A stretch of DNA of 64,000 bases from assembly GCA_964640055.1 (NCBI GenBank), contig CAZXFH010000005.1:1-64000 (forward strand), read 5' to 3'. The notes below the pieces were generated by a model. That model had not been told where the DNA came from and ran no database searches. It saw only the letters and a program-made list of their open reading frames with translations. Of the stretch, positions 1-9,094 are shown one piece after another. The DNA comes from CAZXFH01 sp964640055 (GTDB lineage Bacteria; Fidelibacterota; UBA2242; JAFGTP01). The number at the start of each line of letters is the position of its first letter. Within the stretch, counting starts at the first letter, position 1. Made by a program: the position numbers and the translations under genes.

Positions 1-83
1 AAAATGAGTATTTATGAAAGTATCTTATAGATATATATGCATTGGTGCTTACCACTTAACCACCATATATAACAGCGCTACAT

Positions 84-226
84 CTGTTATTTATAACAGT
101 TCAAGATTAAAGCGCTATTCAGGATGATCTTTCGTATCTGAAAGCATCCACTCAAATTATCGACCTATTGTCCGTAGCACCCATTTAAATAACTTACAGG
201 GTTTTTTTCCTGCTGTTAAATAACAG
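84..226. promoter_or_regulatory. Two related inverted repeats upstream of a TonB receptor
   Basis: Two short dyads share the half-site CTGTTA/TAACAG. One is at 84-99 (arms 84-89 and 94-99, 4-nt centre) and one at 213-226 (arms 213-218 and 221-226, 2-nt centre). The second sits just before an AT-rich stretch (TATATT at 236-241) and the receptor start at 252. They could be operators of the receptor gene. Their spacers differ, and no regulator is encoded nearby, so this is tentative. The rest of 1-251 shows no gene. Confidence 0.3.
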
Positions 227-251
227 AATATTATTTATATTTACAATAAGG

Positions 252-2486
252 ATGCATATTTCTGATAAAACCGCACCACTTTTCCTGACCAAACTCATGA
301 TCGTTCTGTCAATGTTGTTATGCGCTCTTCATGGGCAAACTGAGCCCACGACGATCAAGGGTACTGTCATTGATTCTGTCACTTATGAAGGTATTGCCGA
401 TGTTAATATTGCCGTGCAGGGCCTGAATGTGGGGACGGTTAGTCACATAAATGGATTCTTTGTATTGACCGTAGTCGCCCCCCAGGATAGTATTCTGCTC
501 ACTTTCAGTCATATCGGCTATCAAACCAAAAGCGTACCGGCCAGCTATTTTGCAAAACATAAACGTCTCTTCCTCACTGAAAAAAGTATTCCACTGCCCG
601 GGGTAGAGATAGCCGGTGAAAAAAAGGCTTTTGAGTATGATCAGGAGTTGACCAACCCGGTTTCCCGCCTGGAGTCGGAAGCCTATGAACTCAAAGGATT
701 TATCGATGCGGCTGACCTTTTACACAATGATCCCAGTGTGTATATACAGGAGACCCTGAGTGGTAAGAAGACCATATCGGTCCGCGGTGCGGAGGCCGAA
801 GATGTGACCGTGCTCTACAATGGGGTTAAAATCAATAATAATTTCAATAATCTTTACGATCTCTCGATTATTGATCCGGCTTCTCTGGAACAGGTCGATC
901 TGATTAAGGGCGGCAGCGCGGCCAGCTTCGGCGCCCTGAATGATATGGCCGTGATCAACCTGATCCCCAAAGAGAAACAGGATTATATGCTGAAATTCAA
1001 CCAGCGGTTTGGTTCTTATGATTTAGGTGAATGGGGCCTCAATTTCTATAAAAACATAAGCGGCGTGGATTTCTTCAGTAGTTATGGCCAGGGGTCCACC
1101 CACCGTATTTACCATACCTTTGCCAATGATGAAGCCAGCTTATTGCAAACCAATGATAATCTTTTGGTCCATATTAACTATCAAAGCCAAATAAAACATC
1201 GTTCAGCACCCATGCACAGCATTAATCTGGATCACATGCGGTCCAACCATAATTTCGAACATCAAAATTATGCTGAAAACTATGACACGCAGCACCAATT
1301 CAATGCCATGCATTACAATTTACAGCCCAATGATATCTACCAGGGGCAACTGATCTTTTCCCAGCAAAACTATACGGAAAAGCACCAATATAATTTTAAG
1401 CACTTTCACTATAAACGGGTCGTTCAGGACGATTATCTGGGTCTGGAGACCAAACAGAAATTACAGTCAGATCATGCTTCACTGCTGCTGAATTATCTTT
1501 ATAATCAGAGCGATCTGGATTACACCAATGAATCCGGCTATACCACTCACCCTGATTCTCTGGCAGACAGTCATTACCGGCGCTTGCGCAATGGTTACGG
1601 AGCCAATCTCCAGTTGCATACCGGACTGGATACCACCACTCTGCAGTTGCACCGGGTAAATCTGAGCATCCATTTTGAAAATGTGTTGGATAGACCCTTA
1701 CATGCGCAGGCGCAATTGGACCAGAAAACATGGCAGCAAACCTCCTATATCGCGGCTTTTGTAATGGGTGCTACCACTCCGGAAAAAAATTTAAATCTGG
1801 TATTCAATTATGCCCGCACCCATAATATTCCGACACTTTATCAACAGTTATCGGCTCAGTTCTATCGATATCAGGCCGGCCCAACCGATCGTTTACACAT
1901 GGAATTAAAACACCAGCTCGATTTTAATTTCGAAGTCAACAATTTACCCAGCAAAGCCCGGATCAACTATCGCTTTGATGGGGCTGCTTTTTACAATTAT
2001 TTTGACGGTAAATTTCGCAATATCCATATTAGCGGTAGTCCTTTGCAATACTTTGATAATTTCTCGGAAACCACCTTGAGCGGCGTGGAAAGCAATCTTT
2101 ATATCTATTTTATTCAACCTGATCTTTCAGTGCACTTTTCTTTTGCCAAATACTGGTTTGCAGACCGGTTTGCCTTTTCCTTTAAACCGGATCAAAATAT
2201 CCATATCACCCTGAATTATACCACCCCTTATGCTGGAATCGAACTGATCGGATTTATGGAATCGGAGCGGTATGGCAGTGTTTACAGTGCCGGAGAAATT
2301 ATGGACATCAGCCTGCCTAAATTCAGTAATATAGACCTGCATCTGACCACTTCACTGCCCGTCTGGCGTACGCGCTTGTCTCTGGCTTTGAGTGGTCGCA
2401 ATATACTCAGTAATCAGCAAACCCTGGAAGGCATTGCGATCCGTGACCGGCGGCTTTACCTGACCGGTGCAATCGAATTTAAATAA
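252..2486 (+). CDS. TonB-dependent receptor with N-terminal CarboxypepD_reg-like domain, His-rich
   Basis: Outer-membrane active-transport receptor of 744 residues. After a hydrophobic signal segment (about residues 15-31) comes a carboxypeptidase-regulatory-like domain (about 33-115, with the GTV and DVNI strands and GYQT end), then a plug domain (about 135-240, with SVRGAEAEDVTVLYNG-type sequence), then a beta-barrel ending in a C-terminal aromatic strand. Residues about 300-395, probably extracellular loops, are unusually rich in His, which could suit metal or metal-chelate uptake; that is inference. The substrate cannot be read from sequence. AAGG directly abuts the ATG at 252, so the ATG at 297, which begins a cleaner signal peptide, is an alternative start. 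A lipoprotein gene follows 27 nt downstream, probably in the same operon. Confidence 0.85.
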   Translation: MHISDKTAPLFLTKLMIVLSMLLCALHGQTEPTTIKGTVIDSVTYEGIADVNIAVQGLNVGTVSHINGFFVLTVVAPQDSILLTFSHIGYQTKSVPASYFAKHKRLFLTEKSIPLPGVEIAGEKKAFEYDQELTNPVSRLESEAYELKGFIDAADLLHNDPSVYIQETLSGKKTISVRGAEAEDVTVLYNGVKINNNFNNLYDLSIIDPASLEQVDLIKGGSAASFGALNDMAVINLIPKEKQDYMLKFNQRFGSYDLGEWGLNFYKNISGVDFFSSYGQGSTHRIYHTFANDEASLLQTNDNLLVHINYQSQIKHRSAPMHSINLDHMRSNHNFEHQNYAENYDTQHQFNAMHYNLQPNDIYQGQLIFSQQNYTEKHQYNFKHFHYKRVVQDDYLGLETKQKLQSDHASLLLNYLYNQSDLDYTNESGYTTHPDSLADSHYRRLRNGYGANLQLHTGLDTTTLQLHRVNLSIHFENVLDRPLHAQAQLDQKTWQQTSYIAAFVMGATTPEKNLNLVFNYARTHNIPTLYQQLSAQFYRYQAGPTDRLHMELKHQLDFNFEVNNLPSKARINYRFDGAAFYNYFDGKFRNIHISGSPLQYFDNFSETTLSGVESNLYIYFIQPDLSVHFSFAKYWFADRFAFSFKPDQNIHITLNYTTPYAGIELIGFMESERYGSVYSAGEIMDISLPKFSNIDLHLTTSLPVWRTRLSLALSGRNILSNQQTLEGIAIRDRRLYLTGAIEFK

Positions 2487-2513
2487 CTTTGAAATCAGTT
2501 TGGTCTGGTCTCT

Positions 2514-3374
2514 ATGCAGAAAACAGCTTTCATTAAAATTAGCGCCATCATTTTGCTGATAATCTTTATTTCCTGTACTGAAAATCCCTTTACCGAACCA
2601 GAAAAAATACAAGATTTGAAAATCACCGGTCGGGTGGAACTGAACGATGGTAGTTCACCGGATCAGGTTTATGTCTGGCTGGAATTATTGGATTTGGGTA
2701 CTTTTACCAATCAAAAAGGGAAGTTCAGTTTACCATTACCGCCTTCTGAATTACAGGCTGAGGGCGCTGGAATCACAGGTAATACGCGCCTCTATTTCTA
2801 TCTGTCGGATTATAAAATGATCTATAAAACAATCGAATTTGCAGAGGGGAAATTGATCCCGGATCAGGAGGTGATTGCTGCGGACGGCCAGCTGCTGGCG
2901 ACGATACTCCTGGAAAAAATATTTAATATGTCCTTCTCTCCTCAACAGGATTCAGCCGCTCTAAGGGATAGCAGTATGCTCACCCTGCAGGCGGAAATGA
3001 GCACACCCTGTAACAATCTGCAAACCATTCAGTTCGAACGGGTGGGCCGAAATCCCGTTTTTTACGGCTTGATTTTCGAACCGCAAGGTAACACTGCTCA
3101 GGATCCCATATTTTATGACAGTCGGCAAGCCGTATCCGTAGTCATTAGTCTGGACAGATTTTCAAGTTTTTCCGTACAATATGATTATAGTCCCATTTCT
3201 CTGGGTTTATCACCGGGAAGCTATGCGGTCTGCCCCTATGTTGAAATTGTCCAACCCGATACGATCCCGGATCGGATATTAAATAATATTGGGCAACATA
3301 TCATTGCCTATGGCCATCATTATTGTCTTTTACCCAATAAGCTCAATAAACACCGATTGATCGTCACAGAATAA
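2514..3374 (+). CDS. Lipoprotein with carboxypeptidase-regulatory-like domain
   Basis: Predicted lipoprotein of 286 residues. It has a basic, hydrophobic N-terminus and a lipobox ending FISC at residues 18-21, followed by TENPF. Residues about 35-105 look like a beta-sandwich regulatory-like domain (GRVELNDGSS..., TNQKGKFSLPLPP), as in CarboxypepD_reg proteins. The remaining part is not assignable. It lies 27 nt after the TonB-dependent receptor on the same strand, so the two are likely co-transcribed and it may be an accessory surface lipoprotein of that receptor. Function beyond envelope location is unknown. Confidence 0.7.
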   Translation: MQKTAFIKISAIILLIIFISCTENPFTEPEKIQDLKITGRVELNDGSSPDQVYVWLELLDLGTFTNQKGKFSLPLPPSELQAEGAGITGNTRLYFYLSDYKMIYKTIEFAEGKLIPDQEVIAADGQLLATILLEKIFNMSFSPQQDSAALRDSSMLTLQAEMSTPCNNLQTIQFERVGRNPVFYGLIFEPQGNTAQDPIFYDSRQAVSVVISLDRFSSFSVQYDYSPISLGLSPGSYAVCPYVEIVQPDTIPDRILNNIGQHIIAYGHHYCLLPNKLNKHRLIVTE

Positions 3375-3424
3375 ACACCTTGTGGTTGGACAGGCTTACA
3401 CCAGCCAGTCCAATTGGTGCAAAG

Positions 3425-3446
3425 CGGGCAATACAAAGGTTGCCCG
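3425..3446 (+). terminator. Possible terminator of the receptor-lipoprotein operon
   Basis: Perfect 7-bp stem CGGGCAA (3425-3431) and TTGCCCG (3440-3446) with an 8-nt loop, 50 nt past the lipoprotein stop. A second, imperfect hairpin (3386-3413, TTGGAC/GTCCAA plus GGCT/AGCC) lies just before it. The following T stretch is weak, so termination is plausible rather than certain. Confidence 0.4.
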
Positions 3447-3530
3447 AGTTTGTAGTCGGTTCATTATGGCAATATCTGATTCTACAACATATTAACCACC
3501 CTCTTCAGTTGGTGGCGAACAAAACGATAA

Positions 3531-3593
3531 ATCAACGTAATAGCTTGATCATATAGATCCCCCTTAGTCAAAGGGGGATACAGGGGGTTGTAA
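3531..3593 (+). repeat. REP-like repeat, copy 1
   Basis: A 63-nt unit beginning ATCAACGTAATAGC, followed by the hairpin CCCCCTT-AGTC-AAGGGGG, then a second CAGGGGGTTGTAA. It is almost identical to the copy at 3847-3909, with differences mainly in the hairpin loop and the next few bases. This structure is typical of small palindromic intergenic repeats. Confidence 0.8.
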
Positions 3594-3628
3594 GAGACCC
3601 CAGTTTGATGACTAAAGCTGCCTTCTGA

Positions 3629-3662
3629 CACCCCCCTTCTTTTCCCCCCTTGATAGGGGGGA
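3629..3662 (-). repeat. REP-like repeat, inverted partial copy
   Basis: The reverse complement reads GTCCCCCCTATCAAGGGGGG followed by an A-rich joint and AAGGGGGGTGT. It is therefore the CCCCC/GGGGG core of the 3531 and 3847 repeats in the opposite orientation, without the ATCAACGTAATAGC arm. Confidence 0.65.
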
Positions 3663-3846
3663 CGTATAGTCAGAGCTCACTATACTGATCAGTGTCAACA
3701 CATCAGATTGAACTAAAATATCGTCAATACTCGATTATCAATAGGATTAAGATTAACCCACAGTTTTAAATGTGGATTAAGATAAGTAAGGAAAAATTAA
3801 CACGAAAAAACAAAACCTGAAAATCCCAGAACGGTTTCAACCGTTT

Positions 3847-3909
3847 ATCAACGTAATAGCTTGATCATATAGGTCCCCCTTATCAAAGGGGGAGTCAGGG
3901 GGTTGTAAT
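3847..3909 (+). repeat. REP-like repeat, copy 2
   Basis: Second direct copy of the unit at 3531. It shares ATCAACGTAATAGCTTGATC and the CCCCCTT-ATC-AAAGGGGG hairpin, then CAGGGGGTTGTAAT. It is directly preceded by the small hairpin AACGGTT-TC-AACCGTT (3830-3845). Confidence 0.8.
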
Positions 3910-3954
3910 ATTATCAGCCTATAAAGGTCGTTCCATAATTGTCGGCCCAACAAA

Positions 3955-3992
3955 TCAACAGGGGATCAATTGGTTAACCGATCCCCTGTTGA
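3955..3992 (-). terminator. Terminator of the PorV-like gene
   Basis: Perfect 13-bp stem, TCAACAGGGGATC (3955-3967) and GATCCCCTGTTGA (3980-3992), with a 12-nt loop. It lies 22 nt beyond the stop of the minus-strand gene ending at 4014. Reading on the minus strand, the stem is followed by TTTGTTG. Confidence 0.75.
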
Positions 3993-4013
3993 CTATTCAG
4001 CTTGTGCTACAGT

Positions 4014-5060
4014 CTAGAATCCCACAGCTAATGAGAAGACATTATTGCCCTGGAAATATTCTGTAGGCCGATAGGTGTAATCTGCTTTGAGATTAACCCC
4101 GCCGAGCTGGTAATTAAGACCGGCTCCTAAGGCCAAACCAAATACATCCTGACCCATATCACCTTCTGTCTGACCTGTGATCGTAGCGCGATAACCACCA
4201 CGCAGATAGATCATATCCATTAGTTTCATTTCAGTACCCAGTACCAGGTTATCCTGTTCCACATTGTTATTTACGAAATTAGTACTGAGCAGTAATGAAT
4301 TATTCCCAAAGGTCATCATTTTACTGAGGCCGATTTCCAGACTGGTGGGTAACTGGGAATCCTCTACCGGAATATAGCGGTAATCGTCATATTCAGCTGA
4401 AAGGTCCCGCCCCTGGGTCAACAAGGCCGATCCGGAATATTGCATATCGGTACCCAGGTTTTTAATGGCCAGACCTAAACACAGCCCTTCCATACCAACC
4501 AGATTCTTATATTGCAGGCCCAGATCAAACCCAACCGCCGTAGCCGCAGCACGGGGTATATTCTCATAGACCAACTTGGTCGTCATACCAAAGTTGATCC
4601 GGTCGGTCAGCGCTTTGGCCCAGGTCAGTCCTACGGTCGCAAAGGTCGGTGAGAAAGTGGTCCCGTTTTCACCATCAGGGTCGTCAATCGTGGTCATGGG
4701 AATATCGCCAAAACCAATACTTTTGATTGACGCCGCAATATTACCGATACGGCCAGCATTAAAACCGGCAGCCACATAAGTTACATTAATATCAGCAATA
4801 TAGCTCATATTAGAGAACAGGGCCTCAGCTGTGGCCGCCATTTTACTTAATCCAGCCGGATTCCAGTAGATTGCATCCAGTGAACTAGTAGTAGCCAGAT
4901 CTGCACCACCCATGGCAATATTGCGACCACCGACCGGGATCTGAACCTGGACTCCCGAAGCGGTTCCAACCCGGTCCACATCACCGGCATATAGGGTCAC
5001 ACAGAACAGTGCCAGGACAACCGTTAAGATTAAAGTAGACTTTATTATTTTAGGCATCAT
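4014..5060 (-). CDS. PorV/PorQ-family outer-membrane beta-barrel protein
   Basis: About 348 residues. A signal peptide (MMPKIIKST... to LYAGD) is followed by the PorV/UPF0164 signature region near the N-terminus (GRNIAMGGADLATTSSLDAIYWNPAGL), and the protein ends in a beta strand finishing VGF. PorV proteins are FadL-like barrels that serve as cargo shuttles in type IX secretion; many paralogues in related phyla have unknown roles. The start was placed at 5060 because AGGAGG (5066-5071) lies 5 nt upstream; a longer frame to 5099 has no ribosome site. It is the last gene of an operon with the secreted protein at 5115 and the receptor at 9095, so it may help export or anchor that secreted protein. 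Confidence 0.8.
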   Translation of the reverse strand: MMPKIIKSTLILTVVLALFCVTLYAGDVDRVGTASGVQVQIPVGGRNIAMGGADLATTSSLDAIYWNPAGLSKMAATAEALFSNMSYIADINVTYVAAGFNAGRIGNIAASIKSIGFGDIPMTTIDDPDGENGTTFSPTFATVGLTWAKALTDRINFGMTTKLVYENIPRAAATAVGFDLGLQYKNLVGMEGLCLGLAIKNLGTDMQYSGSALLTQGRDLSAEYDDYRYIPVEDSQLPTSLEIGLSKMMTFGNNSLLLSTNFVNNNVEQDNLVLGTEMKLMDMIYLRGGYRATITGQTEGDMGQDVFGLALGAGLNYQLGGVNLKADYTYRPTEYFQGNNVFSLAVGF

Positions 5061-5114
5061 ATTTTCCTCCTTCGCCATCTTATTCTGATTTTTATTCATG
5101 TTTACACCACTCTA

Positions 5115-8100
5115 TTAATAGAACTTGATGATTTGTTTGTCTTGAATGATAAACAACTTCAGTACTTTTTCCTTGTTCAGGTCCGGCATATCCACATGGA
5201 CGATATAGGCGCCACTCGCAACGGGCAGGTCAGATTCATTTCTCAAATCCCATTCCAGGAACTGAGCATCGCTGTCCTTTTCAAGGGTTCTGACCAGTAC
5301 ACCGGCCAGATTGAAAATGCGCAGCGTGGCTTTATCAGGCAGATGGCTGAATGTGACGTAATTATCAAAACGGTTGGTTGAACCTTCATTGTAGGCATAA
5401 TAGGGATTGGGGAAAACATTGATCTTTTCCACGGCTTCCTTGGCCAGGTCTTTACTGTCGGTAACCGGCGCCTGAGTGGCAAAATCCCAGACATCGGTCC
5501 CGAACTGGATCGGATTATCATAGACGAATGAAACAACATCGCCTGTCTCCCAGTCTGTACGCCAATGTACCAGGTTCCAGGTCAGTAGATCACTGTTCGC
5601 AAGTTCCGTAGCGGTTTTACCCTGGGTAGTCGCATAATCCTCATGTAAAATCCAAGTATACATTCTTCCATAGCGATTAAAAGAATACATTGTATCGGCG
5701 GACGTTACATCAAATATACGATCATAGATTAACATAGCGACCTTCTGATCACTCTCAACATCCCAGACTTCAAACGGAATCCGGACTTTGAAGACCGAAC
5801 CATCACCGGGATTTTTGGTGTCCGGATGATCGGCTAGGTCGTAATTACGGGCACCGACTAATACGGCCTCGGAACCGGTGCCGTCCTTGATCGGAATATA
5901 GGTGCCGCCGTTCGCCATAGTGACCGCATTACTGTAGTCATATTCACCGGTAAACCGCAGTTCAATATCATTCTGTAATATATTTACATCATCAGTACCG
6001 TGCAGATTTCCGTCAGGTGCGTAATCATAGGTGTGTAAAGCCATGGCAGAGGGCCCGAAAGACCAGCCTAGGTAGTAATAACTGCTGATCAGGAAAGGCA
6101 TAGGATAAGATGTGTAATAACCGGCATTATAATATGAATATCCACGTTCAGGTGTATAAGTAAAAGGTGACCGGCTTGATGTATAGGTAGAAAAGTCTGT
6201 CGGTGCATCATACAGAACATTTACATCCAACTGAACGCCATCAGCAATCGGTGCGGCATCCGTACCAACCTCCTCACCACCGGCATAGTGTTTACCGTTT
6301 TCAACCCGTTCCATATTAACCCCATTGACAATGGTCTGATCTTCCAGTACATCGGTGCCAGCGGTAACATCTTTCAGGTTCCAGTGGCGGATGGTCTCAT
6401 GGGCGTAGCCGATTTCATCGATGGTCAGGGAGCCAGTCGCATCCACAATGGTACCGCTATAGGCATCATCCCAGACCGAATAATCAACGGTTACCGGCAC
6501 ACTGACGTCCGCACTTTCAAAGGTGATCTTGAAATACATGTTGCCTTCAATCGCACCTAAGGTGCTTCTAAGCGAATCACCCCAGGAGACGACATTACCG
6601 TTGATGGTACCGTTTTCCGGTAAATCTGCCTGTCCGTAGCTGGTATAGTTGCTGTAACTGCCACCGGTAATGACCGCAGATGTGGGGATCATGCCGGCCG
6701 GGAATTCAAATTCAATCCCATCAATCCAGGCCCCGTCAGCTGAGCCATAAACCATAGTAAAGGTGAAGTCTACATAACCAGGTGTGGCGGCATAAATGGC
6801 GGAACCGGTCACATAGGTATCGGAAACATCACCGGCTTTACCCAAGGCCTTGCTGGTGGTCCACTTCTTCCACAATCCATCCGAATCACGATAGTAATCC
6901 TGAGTATTAAAATACACCTGGTAATCATGTCCGGTCGTGGCATAGGGATCGATGACCGTACCGCTGATATCACCCCCGGCGGTACCGGCGGTGTGGGTCG
7001 TGGAGATCGATTCTTGCGGATCATGGGTCAATTCGGTACCCGGATCGGCCAGCTGAGGCACAACCTCAATCGGTGTCAGAGAACTCTCCAGCGAGGGTTC
7101 CGGCACATCCGGGTCACTGTTAAAATTATAACCCGTTACCGCAAAGTAATAGCTACTTCCGTTGTACAAGGGTCGATCGTTCAGATAATCCTTTTCGATC
7201 ATGATCGATCGTTTAATACCGGAATCAGAGCCCTTCTGAATCGGAATAGTGGCAATATCACCCACACTGGCCAGAAAACGGGCCGCGCGGATATTCTGTA
7301 TATTGTTCTTTTTATCATAGGTGGCAACCAAGGTTCCTTGTTCTTTTGCAGCATCGCTGGTGGGCAGCTGATAGACATTATACCCCTCAAAATTGAATCC
7401 CAGAATGGGATCATCAGCTTCAGTTTGCGCCACCGCTTCCTGATCCGAGCCCCACTCAAGCACTACTTTCTGGTCTAAGGCCCGGGCCGTCACAGCTGGT
7501 ACTTGCGGCGGGGACGGAATGCCCTTGAACAATTTATCATAGAGAAACTGGGCATATTTGTCATTCAGTTTCAGCATCTCAACTGCATTGCGGTTATCAC
7601 CGCCCGGCTGGTTGACGATACCACCGACGACAGCCACCACAACTTCCTGGGTGTCTCCGGGGGCCATGGTAAAGGGGCCGGAATTCAAACACATGCGGCG
7701 GTCACCCGGGGGTAAATTGGTGCCAAAAGCATCCAGGTCACCGGTCATCCGGAAGGGATCACCATCGCAGGGGAATTGGGTGGCTTCCCCGGCATTGGGC
7801 CCGGAACCATGCGTAAAAGGGGAGGGACTATCAATCGCGGTATTCGGGATCATACCGTTCAACAGGTTATACCACTGCAGGGTGCCGTCGTAGACATTCA
7901 AATCCGGGTCAGTGATATCAGATCCGGCCGCAAAATAACCGAAAGAGGTCATGGGCAGGTTTTTGTATCCCGGTCTTTGCTGCAGATCAAAAATGGCCGT
8001 ATCCCCGGGACTTTCCACGATGGGCCCCTGGAAAAAGTCATAACCGACCGCTGCGGGTGGCAGATTGAATTGACTGAACATCCCATCTGTTTTACCTGAG

Positions 8101-9026
8101 GTATAGGCAAAACCCAGACTCAGTTCGGTATCACAACCCACCAAGTCATCGGTATAGGTACCCACATCCGGGTCACTCCATTGGGAGACAAACATAGAGT
8201 CAATGGTCACGCCGGATTTATTGATCAACCTGAATTTCTTGAATATGATCTGTCCCAGGGTGGTAGTAGGTTGATTATAGGCCCACATGGTCACCTGCAG
8301 TTCCAGACCGATCGGTGGCGAGCCATAAAGACCTTTAGTGAGAGAGGCATTCACGTCATTAACCACAAACCAGAGCACTTGATCCGCATTGGCGATGCCG
8401 GGTTCATCCACATCCGGATCCCAAACACCGTTGCCATTTTTATCATAGTAGGGTGCCCCCAGATCTGCGGGCCAGTTGTTCCAGCTGTATTCATAACGTT
8501 CCAGGATTTCTGCCGGAGTCAGATCAATTTCTTCTGCATCTTTTTCGACTGCAGCATCATCAACACTCAGACTTGCCCAATCTTTGCGGATGCGGTAGAT
8601 CCTGACGCGCTCATTTTCCGGATTGATCGGGACTGGCGGATCATTAGGGCCGGTGCCCGCGGTTTCTATCCACCCCGGTTGAGTACCGCGTTCATAGGTT
8701 TGTCCACCGACGCGGATATGGTCACCGGTTCCATCCCCGGTCGTATCCACAATACCGCCCCAGACAAAGCCGTCCATAAAAATCACCGTCGCGGTTCCAC
8801 GGGGATAATACCCCCCTGAATCACCGCCTGGTGTATGGGCTGAAATACCATTATGGAATATCCAGTAACCCCAGTTACAGATATTCATCATGGATCTTGT
8901 CGCCTTGTCGGTTTGCGTCTGGCGGGCCAGATAAAAATCGCCATTTTTATACATGGCCATCAGACTCGCCGAGAGTAGTAAAGCGAGCACAAGGACCGCA
9001 GACAAGGCAAATTTTATTTTCTTCAT
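5115..9026 (-). CDS. Large secreted protein with C-terminal T9SS-like sorting domain
   Basis: About 1303 residues with an N-terminal signal peptide (MKKIKFALSAVLVLALL...). Near residues 195-208 there is a Ca-binding-like DKNGNGVWDPDVDE loop. A fibronectin type III-like region follows at about 520-640 (VTARALDQKVVLEWGSD...). The C-terminus (about 1215-1303) is a FlgD-like/T9SS sorting domain with VFPNPYYAYNE, LRIFNLAGVLVRTLEKD and ASGAYIVHVD. The preferred start is the ATG at 9026, 9 nt from AAGGAG (9036-9041), rather than the ATG at 9035 that touches it. No enzymatic domain is recognised. It sits between the TonB receptor and the PorV-like gene, with gaps of about 70 and 54 nt, which suggests a jointly expressed surface system. 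Confidence 0.8.
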   Translation of the reverse strand: MKKIKFALSAVLVLALLLSASLMAMYKNGDFYLARQTQTDKATRSMMNICNWGYWIFHNGISAHTPGGDSGGYYPRGTATVIFMDGFVWGGIVDTTGDGTGDHIRVGGQTYERGTQPGWIETAGTGPNDPPVPINPENERVRIYRIRKDWASLSVDDAAVEKDAEEIDLTPAEILERYEYSWNNWPADLGAPYYDKNGNGVWDPDVDEPGIANADQVLWFVVNDVNASLTKGLYGSPPIGLELQVTMWAYNQPTTTLGQIIFKKFRLINKSGVTIDSMFVSQWSDPDVGTYTDDLVGCDTELSLGFAYTSGKTDGMFSQFNLPPAAVGYDFFQGPIVESPGDTAIFDLQQRPGYKNLPMTSFGYFAAGSDITDPDLNVYDGTLQWYNLLNGMIPNTAIDSPSPFTHGSGPNAGEATQFPCDGDPFRMTGDLDAFGTNLPPGDRRMCLNSGPFTMAPGDTQEVVVAVVGGIVNQPGGDNRNAVEMLKLNDKYAQFLYDKLFKGIPSPPQVPAVTARALDQKVVLEWGSDQEAVAQTEADDPILGFNFEGYNVYQLPTSDAAKEQGTLVATYDKKNNIQNIRAARFLASVGDIATIPIQKGSDSGIKRSIMIEKDYLNDRPLYNGSSYYFAVTGYNFNSDPDVPEPSLESSLTPIEVVPQLADPGTELTHDPQESISTTHTAGTAGGDISGTVIDPYATTGHDYQVYFNTQDYYRDSDGLWKKWTTSKALGKAGDVSDTYVTGSAIYAATPGYVDFTFTMVYGSADGAWIDGIEFEFPAGMIPTSAVITGGSYSNYTSYGQADLPENGTINGNVVSWGDSLRSTLGAIEGNMYFKITFESADVSVPVTVDYSVWDDAYSGTIVDATGSLTIDEIGYAHETIRHWNLKDVTAGTDVLEDQTIVNGVNMERVENGKHYAGGEEVGTDAAPIADGVQLDVNVLYDAPTDFSTYTSSRSPFTYTPERGYSYYNAGYYTSYPMPFLISSYYYLGWSFGPSAMALHTYDYAPDGNLHGTDDVNILQNDIELRFTGEYDYSNAVTMANGGTYIPIKDGTGSEAVLVGARNYDLADHPDTKNPGDGSVFKVRIPFEVWDVESDQKVAMLIYDRIFDVTSADTMYSFNRYGRMYTWILHEDYATTQGKTATELANSDLLTWNLVHWRTDWETGDVVSFVYDNPIQFGTDVWDFATQAPVTDSKDLAKEAVEKINVFPNPYYAYNEGSTNRFDNYVTFSHLPDKATLRIFNLAGVLVRTLEKDSDAQFLEWDLRNESDLPVASGAYIVHVDMPDLNKEKVLKLFIIQDKQIIKFY

Positions 9027-9094
9027 AACTGTCATCTCCTTTTTATATTATTATACATTTTTCCGGTTTTCTATGTGTTTTATACTGGCCAATA

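Larger units (their letters stand above)
3375..4013. other. Gene-free intergenic region with REP-like repeats
   Basis: A 639-nt stretch between two convergent genes with no credible coding frame. It holds three copies of a CCCCCTT...AAGGGGG repeat and several short hairpins, including TATAGT/ACTATA at 3665-3684 and AACGGTT/AACCGTT at 3830-3845. The individual repeats and terminators are listed separately. Confidence 0.7.

Noticed and set aside
6927..8819. Long plus-strand open frames opposite the 1303-residue secreted protein gene
   Set aside because: They are antisense shadows of a well-supported gene with signal peptide and sorting domain; no ribosome sites or family features.
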